64,000 nucleotides of DNA from Chrysomallon squamiferum. Taxonomy: Eukaryota; Mollusca; Gastropoda; Neomphalida; Peltospiridae. Below the pieces are notes generated by a model that made no database searches, was not told where the DNA came from, and saw only the letters and a list, made by a program, of their open reading frames with translations. Position 1 is the first letter of the stretch; each line of letters begins with the position of its first letter. Positions 39,793 to 53,167 of the stretch are shown here, one piece after another. The stretch covers positions 25,584,322 to 25,648,321 of the forward strand of contig CM022671.1 of NCBI GenBank assembly GCA_012295275.1, written 5' to 3'. The position numbers and the translations under genes were made by a program.

Positions 39793-42700
39793 TATACTAA
39801 GTTCTGGTAAGCTTGTTCAGTAAGCCAATAGAAATATCTTATAATTTATCAATATTTTTAGCATAAATTAGAGATTGGGTTTTTTTTCTAAAAAACATTT
39901 CACATTAAAACCTTCCTCTCTATAGTTTTAAATCTGTTATTGAATATATGCAAAGCTTATATTAAAATTTTAACTTTTGAGATAAATACATCTGCAGTTT
40001 ATTATATTATACATTATAAATTAGCTTACATCCACTAAGAATGAAGTTACTTATTTGTATATTCAGATTGGACTAAAAACCACCTTTTAATGGATAATAT
40101 ATTTATATTTATAATAATGTTCCACTCCTTCTGAACATTTTGCGTGCTGTTCTTATTGATTATTATTAATAATATTATTATAACCTTGGGATTATATGTA
40201 TTACTAGTTATGCACTTGTATTTCTAATGAATTATATTAGATTTAAAAACATATTTATCACATGTTACTTTATTTATACTTTTTCCAAAAACACAACTGT
40301 AAGGCTTATGCATTAAAATCTGATATTGCAGGACATACAATTTCAATTTTAAAATATTAAATATTTTTTCACAACATTTAAAAAAAAAAAAAAAAAGTAT
40401 ATATATATATGTTTTTAATCTCTGTCCATGCATCAGTTAACTGATTTTGTAATCTGTCTCATTTCAGTCACAATACAGCTCAAATTTACAGATATTTATT
40501 TAAGTGTAAGTCTTCATATAATTACATTGTTTACTGATATATTACTATTATTATTATTATACATGTTTTTTAAACTAAAATGTTTTTAGACTCCACCCAC
40601 CACAAGAAATATAAAACTAACAAAATAAATCCACATATACTTGATTGATTTGATGGTTGTTGGTTAAATGTTATGTTTGCATCAAATGAACTGCTTGTTT
40701 AGACTGGTTTTATTGTTTTTAATTTGCCACTGTAGGAAGGTTCTTCTGGAATGTTCATTTTCATGTCGGCTTATAAAATATTATACTGTTGTAAATAATT
40801 TAATAACGGGATATTTTCACCTGTTTTCAAGGCAATGCCACACAGTGTTTTTTTTTATTATTATAATTTTTTTACGATATTTAACATATTCATTTATTCC
40901 AACAGTGCTTAAACATTAAAAAGTCAAAGTATGTAATCAAAGAAATTTTACATCCTTTACTTTTTTCAAAAAATTTAAAACTATAATAACGAAATTGGAC
41001 ATTTATTTATATATATTTTCATTATCTTTCAGTTCGAAGCATTCAAAAGCCAACATAATTATAATCATTGAAATGTAGCTTTCAAAATTGGTAAATCATA
41101 TTTTAAAACATTAAAAAGGCAGGGGCTGAATCTGTTTTGATCTCAACTTATATTGCAGTGAATTCTGTTAGTTGTGCAGTTAATGTAAATTTTGAATTTT
41201 TTTGTCTAATAATTTTCAGTTAAAATGTTAGTTATAAATAGTATCATTTCATATTTCTGACTGCAGGCAGCTTTTATGTTTATGTGTCATTTTAAAGTTT
41301 TGCAAATTTTACCTGAAATCTGTTTTATTCATTTTATTGGTTATTGAAGGAATGTTTTGGATTGTTTGGGAGTGGGTTAATGAAAAATTACTAAAAGATT
41401 GTCATGGATTATTTCCCCAACAATTAAGTAGCCGTTTTTTTAATATCATGTTAATATTATTATTAACCTTATTAATACATTTTGTGTGAATTTACAGAAG
41501 TAATTTACAAAAACATTTCATATCACGTCATTGTTATTCGTCTCTGATTAACATATTTTGGTACTTTTTTATATTAGATATAATTCCTATTTGTTTCTTG
41601 AAATTTGTTTACTTTATTTATTTCTCATATTAAATAAATATAAATTAACTTAATTTTAAAATAAAATAGGTAGCACTTGGTAATTTCAATTAGATATCTT
41701 CTTTTGCAGAATAAAATTAACTTTTTCTACAAAAAACAGTCCAGATCATTTGAATGCATTAATAAATATTGTTGTCAGGTGTTTTTGTTACTTCTCAGAT
41801 ATTTATTTTGAAAAGCACATACCAAGATAGAGATTGCTTTAAGAATAACTGTAGATGTTTGAAGTGAAAGTTCACTGGTTATCATAATCGATAAAAAAAA
41901 ATAACAATGAATTACTGCCCTTCTGTATATTTTGGGAGATTGTGTTTTGTATATTGGAGTTTCTGAAATATTTTGCATGAGATTAAATATTTAAATATTT
42001 ATTACAAACAATTAAAAACCCCACAGTTCATGTTTGAAAGAAAAAAATATTTCATTATATTTATAATACTTAAATTTTTAGAATGTTAATTTTGTGTTTA
42101 TTATTATTATTAGAATGGTTGTGGTTGGAAATGGGTTTTCCATTTTTATTTATTTATTTTTATTAATTTATTATTTTTATTATTATTTTTTATTATTATC
42201 AATTTTATTTTAATTTTAATTTTTATTTTATTTTTTTGGAATTTTGAAAGGTTGGATTTTTTTCCTCTTAGTTGATGAATATTTTTGTTGTAAAGTGTTA
42301 TTTCAGTGCGCAATTGGCATTTCACATTTTTAAGGAAAAAAATTAATTTGCAAAGAAAGACTTTTAAAATTTTTATTTTCTATGCTAAGTGCAAAATTAT
42401 ATATAGAGTGTTCATTGTTTAGTAAGCTGGATTTGAGTTGCACCTCTAGATATGATTTCAATCATATTTTTCAGGTGTGTATTTTTGACATGTAAAATTG
42501 TATATATTTCATCCACAGGTTTGAATTAAGTATTTTTCAGTGAACATTTTGATGTAAAATTTTATATGTGCTTGTCTATTAAAGTTATGGAGTGTGTTTG
42601 TCTTATTTCTTTATTTTTCAATAATTTCAGTAAAAGTTTAGAATCTATAGGATGGATTTTATTTCCAGAACTGCATATTTTATATATATCCATACATATA

Positions 42701-43302
42701 TATATATATATGTATGTAAATTTATAAACATAGATGTCTATGTACACATACAAGCATTACAAATATATAATTTTAAATGTGGGGGAAAAATTAATATATA
42801 TTTTTTGTATTTAGTGACAACATATTTTTCTAAAGACGAATACAAATTTGTTACACAACAAACCAATTCATTTTGTTGGCTAATACAAAAGCTCTTCCAG
42901 AAAATGGCAGACATACCATGTACATAAGAAACATCCATACTGATTGGCTGAGAGCATATGTGAATCAAAAGTTCCAGAGAGGTAAATTATTAAAACAAGG
43001 AGAAAAACTATGTAATTGAAATAATTATACGCTTTCAGACTGATGTCCAAATATTTGTGGATAATACTCACTTGATTATTTACATATTCTCAGAGAGTCT
43101 GGTTGAATTTAGGTTCAAAATTGGTGAATACAGCCAATGTAGGTTTGTAATGAGATGGAGGACATTTCAGATAGGTATGTTTGTGCCATTTTGATTTTTG
43201 TCGTACAAATATTGGCTTTCCACCAAATTGATTTACTAACATGTAAATGGATTTTGTTTTCTGTATAATATTCTGCACTCACAAATATATATAGTTATAT
43301 TT
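35398..43302. other. SMG6 3' UTR and gene-poor T-rich region
   Basis: I recognise no exon in about 7.9 kb. A (GACT)n run lies near 35429-35444 and a candidate SMG6 poly(A) signal AATAAA at 36076-36081, about 680 bp past the stop. Long T runs sit at 35861-35885 and 39263-39294, and TTA repeats near 39750-39790. The plus strand is richer in T than A over much of it. Short open frames are low-complexity Phe/Leu/Ile/Tyr and I leave them out. Confidence 0.6.
36706..36811 (+). repeat. Two-copy tandem duplication, about 50 bp
   Basis: Copies at 36706-36753 and 36755-36811 share AAAAATTCTTGATT and TTCAGTGTATTCAGTTTTAT with a short insertion in the second copy. It lies outside any recognised gene. 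Confidence 0.75.
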
Positions 43303-43346
43303 TTTTATTATTATTATTATTTTTTTAGTTTTTTTATTTATTTATT

Positions 43347-43433
<87 letters not shown>
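43303..43433. repeat. (TTTA)n-(TTA)n microsatellite, about 130 bp
   Basis: TTTA units followed by more than 30 TTA/ATT units without interruption. This is one of the two longest simple repeats in the window and ends about 430 bp before the thioredoxin-like gene start. Confidence 0.95.
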
Positions 43434-43859
43434 GGATTTAGTAAAATCAAGAACATTTTGCCTTTTTTTCATCATATAGATCAAGAAGTTCAAATGAACG
43501 CAAATCCATTTATAAAAACTTTACATTTGATATAATGATTAAAATATTAAATGATTAAATGAAATATAAGAATAAATTTTAAATAAATAAATAAATAAAT
43601 AACAAAAGAGCAACAAAAAAAACAACTTAACATCCAGTTATTACCAGATGTTCTACGGTTCATGACTCATTTAAATGTTAAAAAGAAAATCATTCAGATT
43701 GAAAAATGGATTAATTCACGTAAATTCAGAGCATTATTGTTCAACACCACAGAAAATCTATAACTGTTTGCAACAGCAGCTAGCAATGTCTGCATGAACA
43801 ATGTTTTCAGTGAGCAGCCACAATACTTGTCAGACACAGTTCTCTACTTCTGATCTGTT
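43434..43859 (+). promoter_or_regulatory. 5' flank of the thioredoxin-like gene
   Basis: This 426-bp stretch separates the large TTA repeat from the ATG at 43860. It is likely to hold the 5' UTR and promoter. No sharp element is visible beyond A/T-rich sequence and a short (AAAT)n run near 43580. Confidence 0.35.
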
Positions 43860-45505
43860 ATGGGTTTCAAAACTTATCTTTTCCTGTTTGGATTGTCATT
43901 GGTGATGGGCATTATGTGGATACCAAAACACGAACTTGGCTTTGTGTATAAACGTGGAAATTCAGAAGCACAAATCAAAATTGATATCTTTGTGGATTTA
44001 CTGTGTCCAGAAAGCAAAGAGGCATTTCACACAATGCTAAAGGTTGTGGAAGGTTACAAGAACAATCAGATACAGCTGAAGACCTACATGACACCTTTAC
44101 CTTATCATACGTTCGCTTTTATAGCAAGCAAGGTAACAAATTAATAAAAATATACAAAGAGGAGGCCATTGGTATTGATAACCAGAAATAAATATGGTTT
44201 TATTATGATGCATGAAACGGTATTTTATTACTTCATTGTAAAAAAATAATTAAAAAAAATTAAAAGAAAAAGATCAATAAATAATTGAAAATTTTATATT
44301 TTTGACAGTTATTAAAAGAGCTTCAAACTGAAAATGAAAAATGTAACAAAATAATATAACTGTAATAAAAAGAAAAAGTGTAATGAGAACAATTAGTTGT
44401 TATCAGTTAAATGTAGCATTCTGTTGTCATTATGAATTAACTTTAAATTTATACATAATTATTCAGTTTTAATGATAAATCATTGTGTTTTATTTTACAG
44501 ACAGTGTATGCTGTGTCCAAATTGACCGATGATATTGAAACCTATAACTGGATGAGTACTGTCTTTGAACATATGTCCCTTTTCAGTGGACATGATGCCA
44601 AGTCCAAAACAGAGTACGACATTATCAAGTAAGAATAACAAATATTTAAAATAATAATAATAATAAACATTAAAAATGTATAAAGTTACAGGTAAAAAAG
44701 GATAAACAGACATTTCTGCAAAAATTATAAACAAACTATTTTCAAAAACACTTCTTTTTAAATTTCGTGAAATTTTGGTGGTTTTTTTTTTTGTTTGTTT
44801 GTTGTTTTTTTTAGTTAAAATTCAGAATGGTAGAATAGTGTTTAATTTTAAATAATAACAATAACCACAATATTAAAATGATAAATTTTATTTACCATAT
44901 TTTAAAAAACAATTTATTTATGTACACAATGGCATTTTCTGACGTTTCTGCACAATGGATTGTATTTTCAGACATTTTGACGATTTGTTAGAGACCCATA
45001 AGATGGACAAAAATGATTTTACAAGGATGATATTTTCAGATGCTCAAACAGCTGAAAATACAGTTCTAGCCTCCAAATATTCAACATCACGTGAGTTCCG
45101 TTGTAACTGGTAATAATGTAAAAATATTCAGCTAAAAGTATAATGTAAGAAACCAATTTTATTTCACAAAAGAGTAAATATGCATACTCTTTTTTGTTGC
45201 AGAAAGTGCTTTAAAAAATAATAAAGAAAACAAAAAAACTATCAATTTAGTTAAATAAATAAATGAATAAATATGAACAGCCTGAATATTTGATTCCATA
45301 AAAAATAAAATAATATTTAACATGATTATTATTAGGCTGAATATTAGTATTTAATTCCATTAAAAATTAACAAATATTTAATATTTAATTTGCAGGTGGA
45401 ATTCACTCAGTTCCATGGTTTATGATAAATGATGTCACAATTGATGCTGCCAAATGGTCAGTCAAGGACTGGAAAAATCAGTTGGATAAACTGCTGGCTC
45501 AGTAA
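43860..45505 (+). CDS. Secretory DsbA/thioredoxin-fold protein with CPES motif
   Basis: Four exons, 43860-44132, 44501-44628, 44972-45090 and 45396-45505 (TAA), make 209 residues. Residues 1-20 are a hydrophobic signal peptide (KTYLFLFGLSLVMGIMW), so the protein enters the ER. The mature part has a thioredoxin beta-strand and helix, IKIDIFVDLLCPESKEAF, with C49-P-E-S52 where DsbA-type enzymes have CPxC. A helical insert follows, then GIHSVPWFMIND with the cis-Pro (P180) that faces the active site in thioredoxin folds, then an Asp/Trp-rich C-terminal helix. The second Cys is Ser, so a one-Cys (CxxS) activity or a non-redox role is expected. I recall similar 'thioredoxin-like fold' proteins in plants and invertebrates but know of no named function. 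Signal-peptide and fold assignments are by eye. Confidence 0.8.
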
Positions 45506-46491
45506 ATGATGTAGCTTTAATGTTACTTTTAAAAGTTTTATTATCAAGTAGGGGCAGAAGCAGGATTCATTTGCATTGACGGTGGCATGACGTTCTTGAC
45601 TTTCAGAAGAGGATCAAATTAAATTTGTTTTAAGTTTTTTCATTGAATGAAAACAAAAATATTATTTCTTGCATGAAAACTATATGCAAAATAAGACAAA
45701 AAAAGGAATCAAGAGTTTTTGAATTAATTAAATTAGCACATGCTCAGGTGAAAACTGACATTTAAGTTATAAATGTCTACTTTTTTTATTCAATCATGAG
45801 AATATATATATATATATTTTTAAATTCTAATAATATTAAAGAAATATTTAAAATGCTGTTGAGAATGAACTACAAATAAATAAATATTTTTTTTTTTTAA
45901 ATGGTTTATTTCCTTATTCAAACAAAGAACAAACCCATAATTAACAGAAAGAAAATTAGTGTATTTAATATTTTATAAACCAACTAAGATCTTTCATCTG
46001 AACATTCAGCTGTTCGCAAATAAATTTCTTTCTGAATTAAATATTTGGTTTAAATAGTCAAATACTGCTATTATGCTGACATAATTAGTTTCTCTTACAC
46101 AATTAGTGTAAAATTCTGTTTTAATAATTTTACTTCATCCAACTAGTTATAACATTTCTTAACAGTGTCAAATCTAAAAATGAATTTATTAAAAAACCAA
46201 AAAAAAAAAAAAAACCAAGAATAAATAACAAATCCTGATAAAATGTAATATGACTTTGCAATATAACAAGATGACCAGAATCCAAAATAATATGTACAAT
46301 ATTTAAGTTTTTAAAATACTGAAATTCCAAAGTCTTTAAACCACTGTGCATTATGATAAATGTTTAGAAGTTGGTGCTTGGTGAAAATATGCTGAGTATT
46401 ATTATTCATGGCAACACTGTACTCAATGTCAAAAAGAGTCACTGATAGTATTTATGAAGAGAGGTAGCAGAAAAGCTATTATTCAAGTGGT
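45506..46491. other. Convergent 3' region
   Basis: The thioredoxin-like gene and BTB-ZF gene 1 end tail to tail here. AATAAA at 45875-45880 (plus) and at 46190-46185 (minus) are candidate poly(A) signals, one for each gene. A runs lie near 46201-46214. Confidence 0.5.
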
Positions 46492-49400
46492 TCAGATAAA
46501 TTTGAACCCCACTGACTCAAGCACTGAAAAAGCATCTGATTTGCTGTCACATATGACAGTGAGTTGAGTTCCTGTTGGACTTTCCTCCAGATGAATGTTG
46601 TTCAAAGAAGAGGTAGCATCGGCACTGACTGGATCCATCTGCTGAATAATTATTTCTGTTTCATCAGCACTGTGACTGCCATACCCTGCACTGTCTTCAT
46701 GCAGTGTGCTGTACTCTGCAATTCCTGAACTGTCTGCCTGAATGTCTAAGGAATTGGAGGAATCAGCAGAGGCACTGACACCTGCCTGCCAGGACTGTTC
46801 AGCTTCTAAATCACCCACAGTCTGCGTCACTTGAGTCTTCTGACTCTTGTCATGGGAATAACCTGACTCTGAGCTTCCATCGTACTTCATTGAGCGGGCT
46901 ATTGCTTCATTTAAGGCTGCTTCAAACTGGACCTGTTTCATGGGTTTTGCTTCTTCTCCAGGTTCTTTCTTAATTAATGACATGCCTTCTATAGAAAACA
47001 CCTCCGTAGACATGTCCAGCGACCTGTCCAGTGACCTGTCCAATGACCTGTCCAGTTCGTCTCCTGTGTTTACCGTGTTGTAGCTGTATCTAGCTTTTTG
47101 CTTGTTGACGAGATCAAGCTTGTGAACACTTCGGAGATGTTTGTCCAAGTTTCCTTTCAACCCACTTCTATGAGGACACAAGTGACACACAAATGGCTTC
47201 ACATCCTGAAAGAAAACAAATAATTATTACATATTTAAAATAGAATATAAATTGTCTTTTTTTTTTATGTTACAGAATTGAAACTTGATTTTACCATAAA
47301 AAAGTAGTCCTAGTTTATTTTTTTATGACAAATGATTACTTTTATTTTTGGCTTTTTTTTAAACATTATAATACCCCATTTCATGAACCTCTCCACCCAA
47401 ACCAATCTATATATCTCATTCAAATGGCTGGAGTTCATCTATAAAATGACAGAAAGAAATTAGTCTTTGTTTACGTACTTCAGAAGAAATAATTAAAAAA
47501 AAAATATATATATATATTTTTCATTTGTATTTTGAAAAACAGAAAGTTTTATAAAGTTATATGAAAAGAATAGTTAATGTTTCCAAGATTTTCTTTCTGT
47601 CATTTTGTAGTGTTTATTTTTAAATATATATATTCCAAATTTGGAAACTCTAGCAAAAATAGTTTTCACACAGCATCTTTCCTAAAATAATAGGATAGTT
47701 CAAAAAAAGATAGGTAATATAAAACACAAACGAAGTTTTATAAACCATATTTCAACTTATGAGGGTAAAATTATGCATCATTATTATGTAATCTGTGTAT
47801 ATGCACTTCCAATTGCAATTTTTGCAGGTAAATATAATCTGTATTTTATATAACAATTGGGTAAGAATGAAAAAAACCCATTGTTTTTACCTTTTCAGTA
47901 TGCATAAGTCGAATGTGTTCATCTAGGGACTTCTTCTGAACAGTAGCATATTGACAGTCTCCATAGTTACATTTAAATTTTTTTTCTGAAAACAGACAGA
48001 CAGCTGAGAATTAATTAATTAAGTTCAGCTTAAAGATATTTGGAAAACAACAACAACAACAAAATAAAATAATAATAATAATAATAATAAAGAAATAAAG
48101 GAAAAAATTAGAACCAATAAAGAGATAACTTGAAATCATTTTTATGTTTTATTAGTTTTGAAAAAATTGTAAATTTCAATCAATTCCTCACCGACTTGTG
48201 GATTTTCCTAACATACTGTAAATAACTGAACAGAACATTTACTTAACCTCCATGCCAAATCATGTGTCTCGCTAGAGATGGATGACTCACAAATCCCTTT
48301 TTGCAGACCACACATATGTAATCTTTTTCACCTAGAAATATCAGTAACAAAAACATGTACTTGTTATGCATTCATAAATACATGGAAGAAAAATGATAAA
48401 TTAAAAAAATATATATATCCCTCTTCCCAAAATCCCCAAACATTTTAACAGAAATCACAGTTTTTTTCAAACAATAATTAGCATTACAACATGTCTGCAA
48501 AGTGCCATACTCAATTTGTATTATAAATAAATAAATGATTTACAATTTAATTATGCACACATACATAATTTTTCTTAAAAATGGACACAATAAAAATGAT
48601 AGTTTGTGATGAATTATAAACTTCACACAAAACAGTAAAGTACAATAAAATTCAAAGATCTTACAATCTCACCTTTATGTCTTTTCATATGCTCAGTAAA
48701 CCTGTACTGCTTAAAAGACTCAAAATTGCACAGTTCACAGGTAAATCTAGAAAACAAGAATAATATACAACTGAATTTACTATACAGTTCATGTACAGTT
48801 CAACGGACATTTGTTACTTTAGAACTATTTTAAACGATAAAATGTGTCAATAACAGTATATTTTTATAATTAACAAGAATTTTGCAAATTATTTTTATTT
48901 AAAAAAAAAAAAAAAAACTAAATTAAAATTAAAACAGTTATGTAAGGTTTGGAAATATTTATTACTTTTGAATATTAGGGTATACATTAGGTTTCAAACA
49001 GAACCAAACTTATCTTAAAATAAAATAAAAATTAGGAAACTGGAAAATGTTTTAAAACTCTGTTTCTAAATAATATATAAAAATTAACTGTTTACTAACA
49101 ATTTGCATTTTGGTGGCAGTGGTATTCCATGCACTTTGTACAGATGTCTGTCTAGATGCAGTCTGTTTATTGCTCGGTGACAACAGAGATGACATAAAAA
49201 TTTCTTTCTTCCATAATGCTGATGTTCAATGTGATCCTTCAGTATGTAAAATTACAGTTTAATATTTATATAAACCATTCAAAGTCTGATGATAAATTTT
49301 AATTATTAATTTAATGGATACAAAATCAGAGACTGAATAATTTTAAAGACTAATTTAGAAACAAATTTTTAAATTTAAAACATACATGAATTATATTAAA

Positions 49401-52113
49401 GATTTCTTTTATATATATATATATATATATATCACATAAGCAGCATTAAAACATTTTTAAATTAATTAAACAATGTGCATGTATTTAAATACTTAAATGC
49501 CATACATAATGTCCAAAACATTTCAGGATTTACACAAAATAAAGTATTTTATTAATTAATAAAGTTTTCTATTAAATCTGAAATTATTATTATCGTCTTT
49601 TTTTTCAGATTCTTCATTTTTTTTTATTTATTTATTTATTTATTTATTTCAAACACAACAGACCTTAAGGTTGTAAACTGTTGAAAATGTCTTGCCACAG
49701 TGTGTGCAGTCTAACATGGATGGATTGGTGTGAACTCGAGCATGCATTGTCAATTCACAGGACAGCTTGAAGGATTTGCCACAACTCTCACAAACAAATG
49801 GTCGCTCGTCTGAGTGACTTGCTATGTGAACATCCAGTCGAGCTGACATCAGAGTTTCATACCCACAGATCTGATCAATCAAAGCACAAATAAAATAAAA
49901 ACTACAACAGTTATGCCCTCGAATTTAAACACAAAAATTTAACAATGCTCAAAACCAATATACACTAAGTTTCACGTCTTAAAATGAAATGTATAAAAGT
50001 CAACAATGGCTAAAACTAATTAACATTAAATTTCTTAGACTTTAATCTTAAATTCAGTAAACTAATTAAAACTGTATTTCTTCTGTCTCAAAATTAATCA
50101 TACAGCAGGTAAACAAAGAGAAAAAAAACTCACAGAAATATGTGATAATAATGACTGTACAATTTTTAATTTTATAAATCACCAATGGTGGTTCAAAAAC
50201 ATTATTAAGATTTTTTATCACATGAAGAATGTTTTCATTTTAGGTGTCATTTATATGACTTTGAAATATTTAGGAGAATGTAACATTTTCCTGCTGCATC
50301 ATGGAACAATTATTCATACCCTTCAGTTCAAATTTACAGCTTACTGATATACTGATTTATTGTAGCAAATACAATGTACACACACCAACAGAGACTTAAA
50401 ATGCTCTGGTATCATCACTTTTTATACCTTGCAAGTATAAATTTTATGGCGAGTTGGATCAAATGGAATGTCATGTTTGGAATGTTTGTGCATTTCTAAT
50501 GCTTTCTGGTTCACTGCTAAATGACCACAGAATTCACACTCAAACTGAGATTGTGACTTTTTAGTCTTTTTCTCATTTTGTATCTTCACTGCTTTCTTTT
50601 TCCTCTTTCGTGTCTTTCTTGTGTCTTCACTGTTCATACTGTCATCTCCAGAGACAGTAAATTCTAATTTTCTACACTTTGTTGGTGGAGACTCCTCTGT
50701 TTCATCTTCTGCTTGTGGCTTCCTCTTTGATTTTACTGTAAATAGCCATTATAACACTGATCAATATTCCTACAAAATCATATATAATACTTACTAATCA
50801 CTATTTTATATATATATATATAATAGTTGTGAATTACAGTCTAATCATTTTCGGATCTGGTCTCTTTATGAAGAGCACAAACTCTGTTCATTAAGTAAGT
50901 ATCAAGAACATCTCAGGTTAATGATAACCAGAGAAAGACTAATATTCATAAACTAAGTGTTGTGTACTTTACAGTATTTCAGCACAACAGATAAACATTA
51001 TATTTATATCAGTTCAAATTAAGGCTTACGTTTCTATACATACAAATAAAACATAAGCATATCACAACGCAAATATTTCATAAAGATAAAGATAACAAAT
51101 AAATATAAATAGTTAGTTTAGATTCAATGAAACGAAAAGAAAAACTCCTACTTTAATTAATTTTTAATCTGATTTGTTTAAAAATAATACATTTGTTAAA
51201 TATGTAGGCAGCACTTACTATTATCTTTTTTCGTAACCACTTGTTCAGTCAATGTCTGATTTTGTTTTTCAGCTGATGAATTTTGATTCAGTTTCTTATC
51301 ATAACCAGGGCTGTTCTTAGTGTTTTTTCTGTTTGTTGTCTTTACTTTTTCTTGTGTTAATGAAATATATTTTGCTGAAGCACGTCGTGATCTTTCACTC
51401 CTTCTTACTGGTGTTTTATTTGAAACTATATTGTTTTCAACACCTGAATCGCCAGCAAGTGATGTTTTGATTGGACTTTTCTCAGGCTGAGATTCTTTTA
51501 TACTCTCTTTGTTTTTGTCACTAATACTGGTAAAAGCTTTTTCAGGTGATGTCATATTACTACTTTTGTCTTCATGTGCAGTAAAAGCTTCATCCAAAAC
51601 ATTACTAACAGACTTTTCTGTATTTATATCAGTGTCATGAGTTACAATATGGTCACTGTTAGATCTGCTGTGTTTGTGAATTCTTGTCTCTAAATCAGTA
51701 GTTGTAACATCCACACCTGTTGTTTTCACCTGACTTGAAATATATTCATTACAAAGAGCAACTGCCTCTTGAATACACAATTTTTCAAACAATTTTTGAT
51801 AAGCATCAATATTCTCAGTTGTTAAAACCAGTCGACCTGTATAAAAAATTTCTGTCAGTTCTTTTAACTGAATCAGTGTCACTTCAGGAACTGAAAAAAC
51901 TAATTTCTTTTTCTTATACACTGGTTTCTGGAGGAGCCACTGCTGAAAAAATGTACTGCAGGCTGCAAAAACAAGACTGTGCACAGAAACTGACCCATCC
52001 TTAGCTTCTAATGAAACATCACAAAGTTTCTGGGACTGCTGCAACTCATAGAGAGTTTGAAGAATATTATCACAAAATCCTATTGCTGTATAGGCTACAG
52101 CTTTTTCTTGCAT
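46492..52113 (-). CDS. BTB domain C2H2 zinc-finger protein, paralog 1
   Basis: Eight coding exons on the minus strand: 52113-51219, 50735-50428, 49870-49664, 49236-49100, 48746-48673, 48331-48248, 47985-47891 and 47205-46492, giving 837 residues. The BTB/POZ domain (about 5-130) has FCDNILQTLYELQQSQKLCD, VHSLVFAACSTFFQQWL and FYTGRLVLTTENI. A Ser/Lys-rich linker precedes nine C2H2 fingers (363-628). The first is FECEFCGHL..HKHSKH, the eighth has a C-X4-C pair (CNYGDC) and the last is FVCHLCPHRS. A 209-residue acidic tail follows. BTB-ZF proteins usually dimerise through BTB and bind DNA as chromatin regulators in the nucleus; this is family knowledge. I cannot match it to one vertebrate gene. 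The first ATG of the BTB frame is at 52113; an acceptor at 52144-52143 suggests an upstream non-coding exon. Confidence 0.88.
47011..47058 (-). repeat. 12-bp coding tandem repeat in the tail of BTB-ZF 1
   Basis: About three and a half units of GACCTGTCCAGT encode (DRSL)n on the minus strand, as DELDRSLDRSLDRSLDMS. The length is a multiple of three, so copy changes keep the frame. Confidence 0.85.
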
Positions 52114-53167
52114 GATACTCAAATCAGGAATCAACCCCAGTTCTTAAAGGAAAAAATAATATTGTGTTTATGGTGATTAGAACCAACTTAAAACAAATTC
52201 CAAACTGTACTTCAAATTTCCCACCAAATTTGTACAAACTAGGTCATTACCATTTCTGCTTCATTACACAAGGTATATCACCATAATACATATGGTATGC
52301 AAAACTGTGGACGGTAGGTAATTTGACCAGGTTTTCCAAGTCCAGACGAGTCACAACTGTTTATTTCATGTAGCAGTGATCGTTATTTAAGCTGAAAAAA
52401 GAAAGAACTGTTTGACGGCTAATTATCCTATGTCAAGAGATAAATTAAAAAAAAACGTCACTTTGCGTTTTATACTTTTGGGATATTATTGTATAATTGT
52501 CCAAAATGGCCGACTTCTAGTTTTAATCTGTTAGAGAGTTCTCATTTTTGTACATGATAATATCGTAAAAATAGTGGATCTAAAAATATCTTTAAAAATA
52601 ATATTTGTGTTAGCATTAATAAACAACCCACATATTCCTACTGTATTACCATAATAATGACACAAATAATTGTCTCTAAATATAAATAATTATTTGGAAC
52701 CTCATTTCACAATGATTGTCTCCCTTATACCGGGTTTGTAAACTTGACTGGTTTATCCGTGAAGTGCCAGCTTATTGATTGAAAAAAAACGCAACTTACT
52801 TAGAAATCGGTTGACGGTTCAGGTGTACTCTAATTACCATACTTTATGTTTTTGGTGTGTAAGTACACCGTCAAATTAAATATCTTCATTTGGGTTTCTT
52901 TATAATAATACTAACAAATACATTTAATTATTTACAAAGCATGTCATTCCACATACTCATTATTAATAATAATTAATAGTATTAGGCCGAATTAATTTTA
53001 GTTTTATGATCCATAATTTCTGATCAACAAGTTGATCAACACGTACTAAGATACTGTTAATAATAATTATTAGAATTAATGTTTATCATAACTGGAAGTC
53101 AAACATACTTTATAATTACCTTTAAGGCTGTAACGAACTGTTACATTGCAGGTAAAATGAACTAAAT
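52114..53167. promoter_or_regulatory. Head-to-head region between BTB-ZF 1 and BTB-ZF 2
   Basis: About 1.05 kb separate the two divergent start codons. A splice acceptor (minus) at 52144-52143 and another (plus, ACATTGCAG) ending at 53151 imply a non-coding first exon for each gene within this stretch. Promoter function is inferred. Confidence 0.5.
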
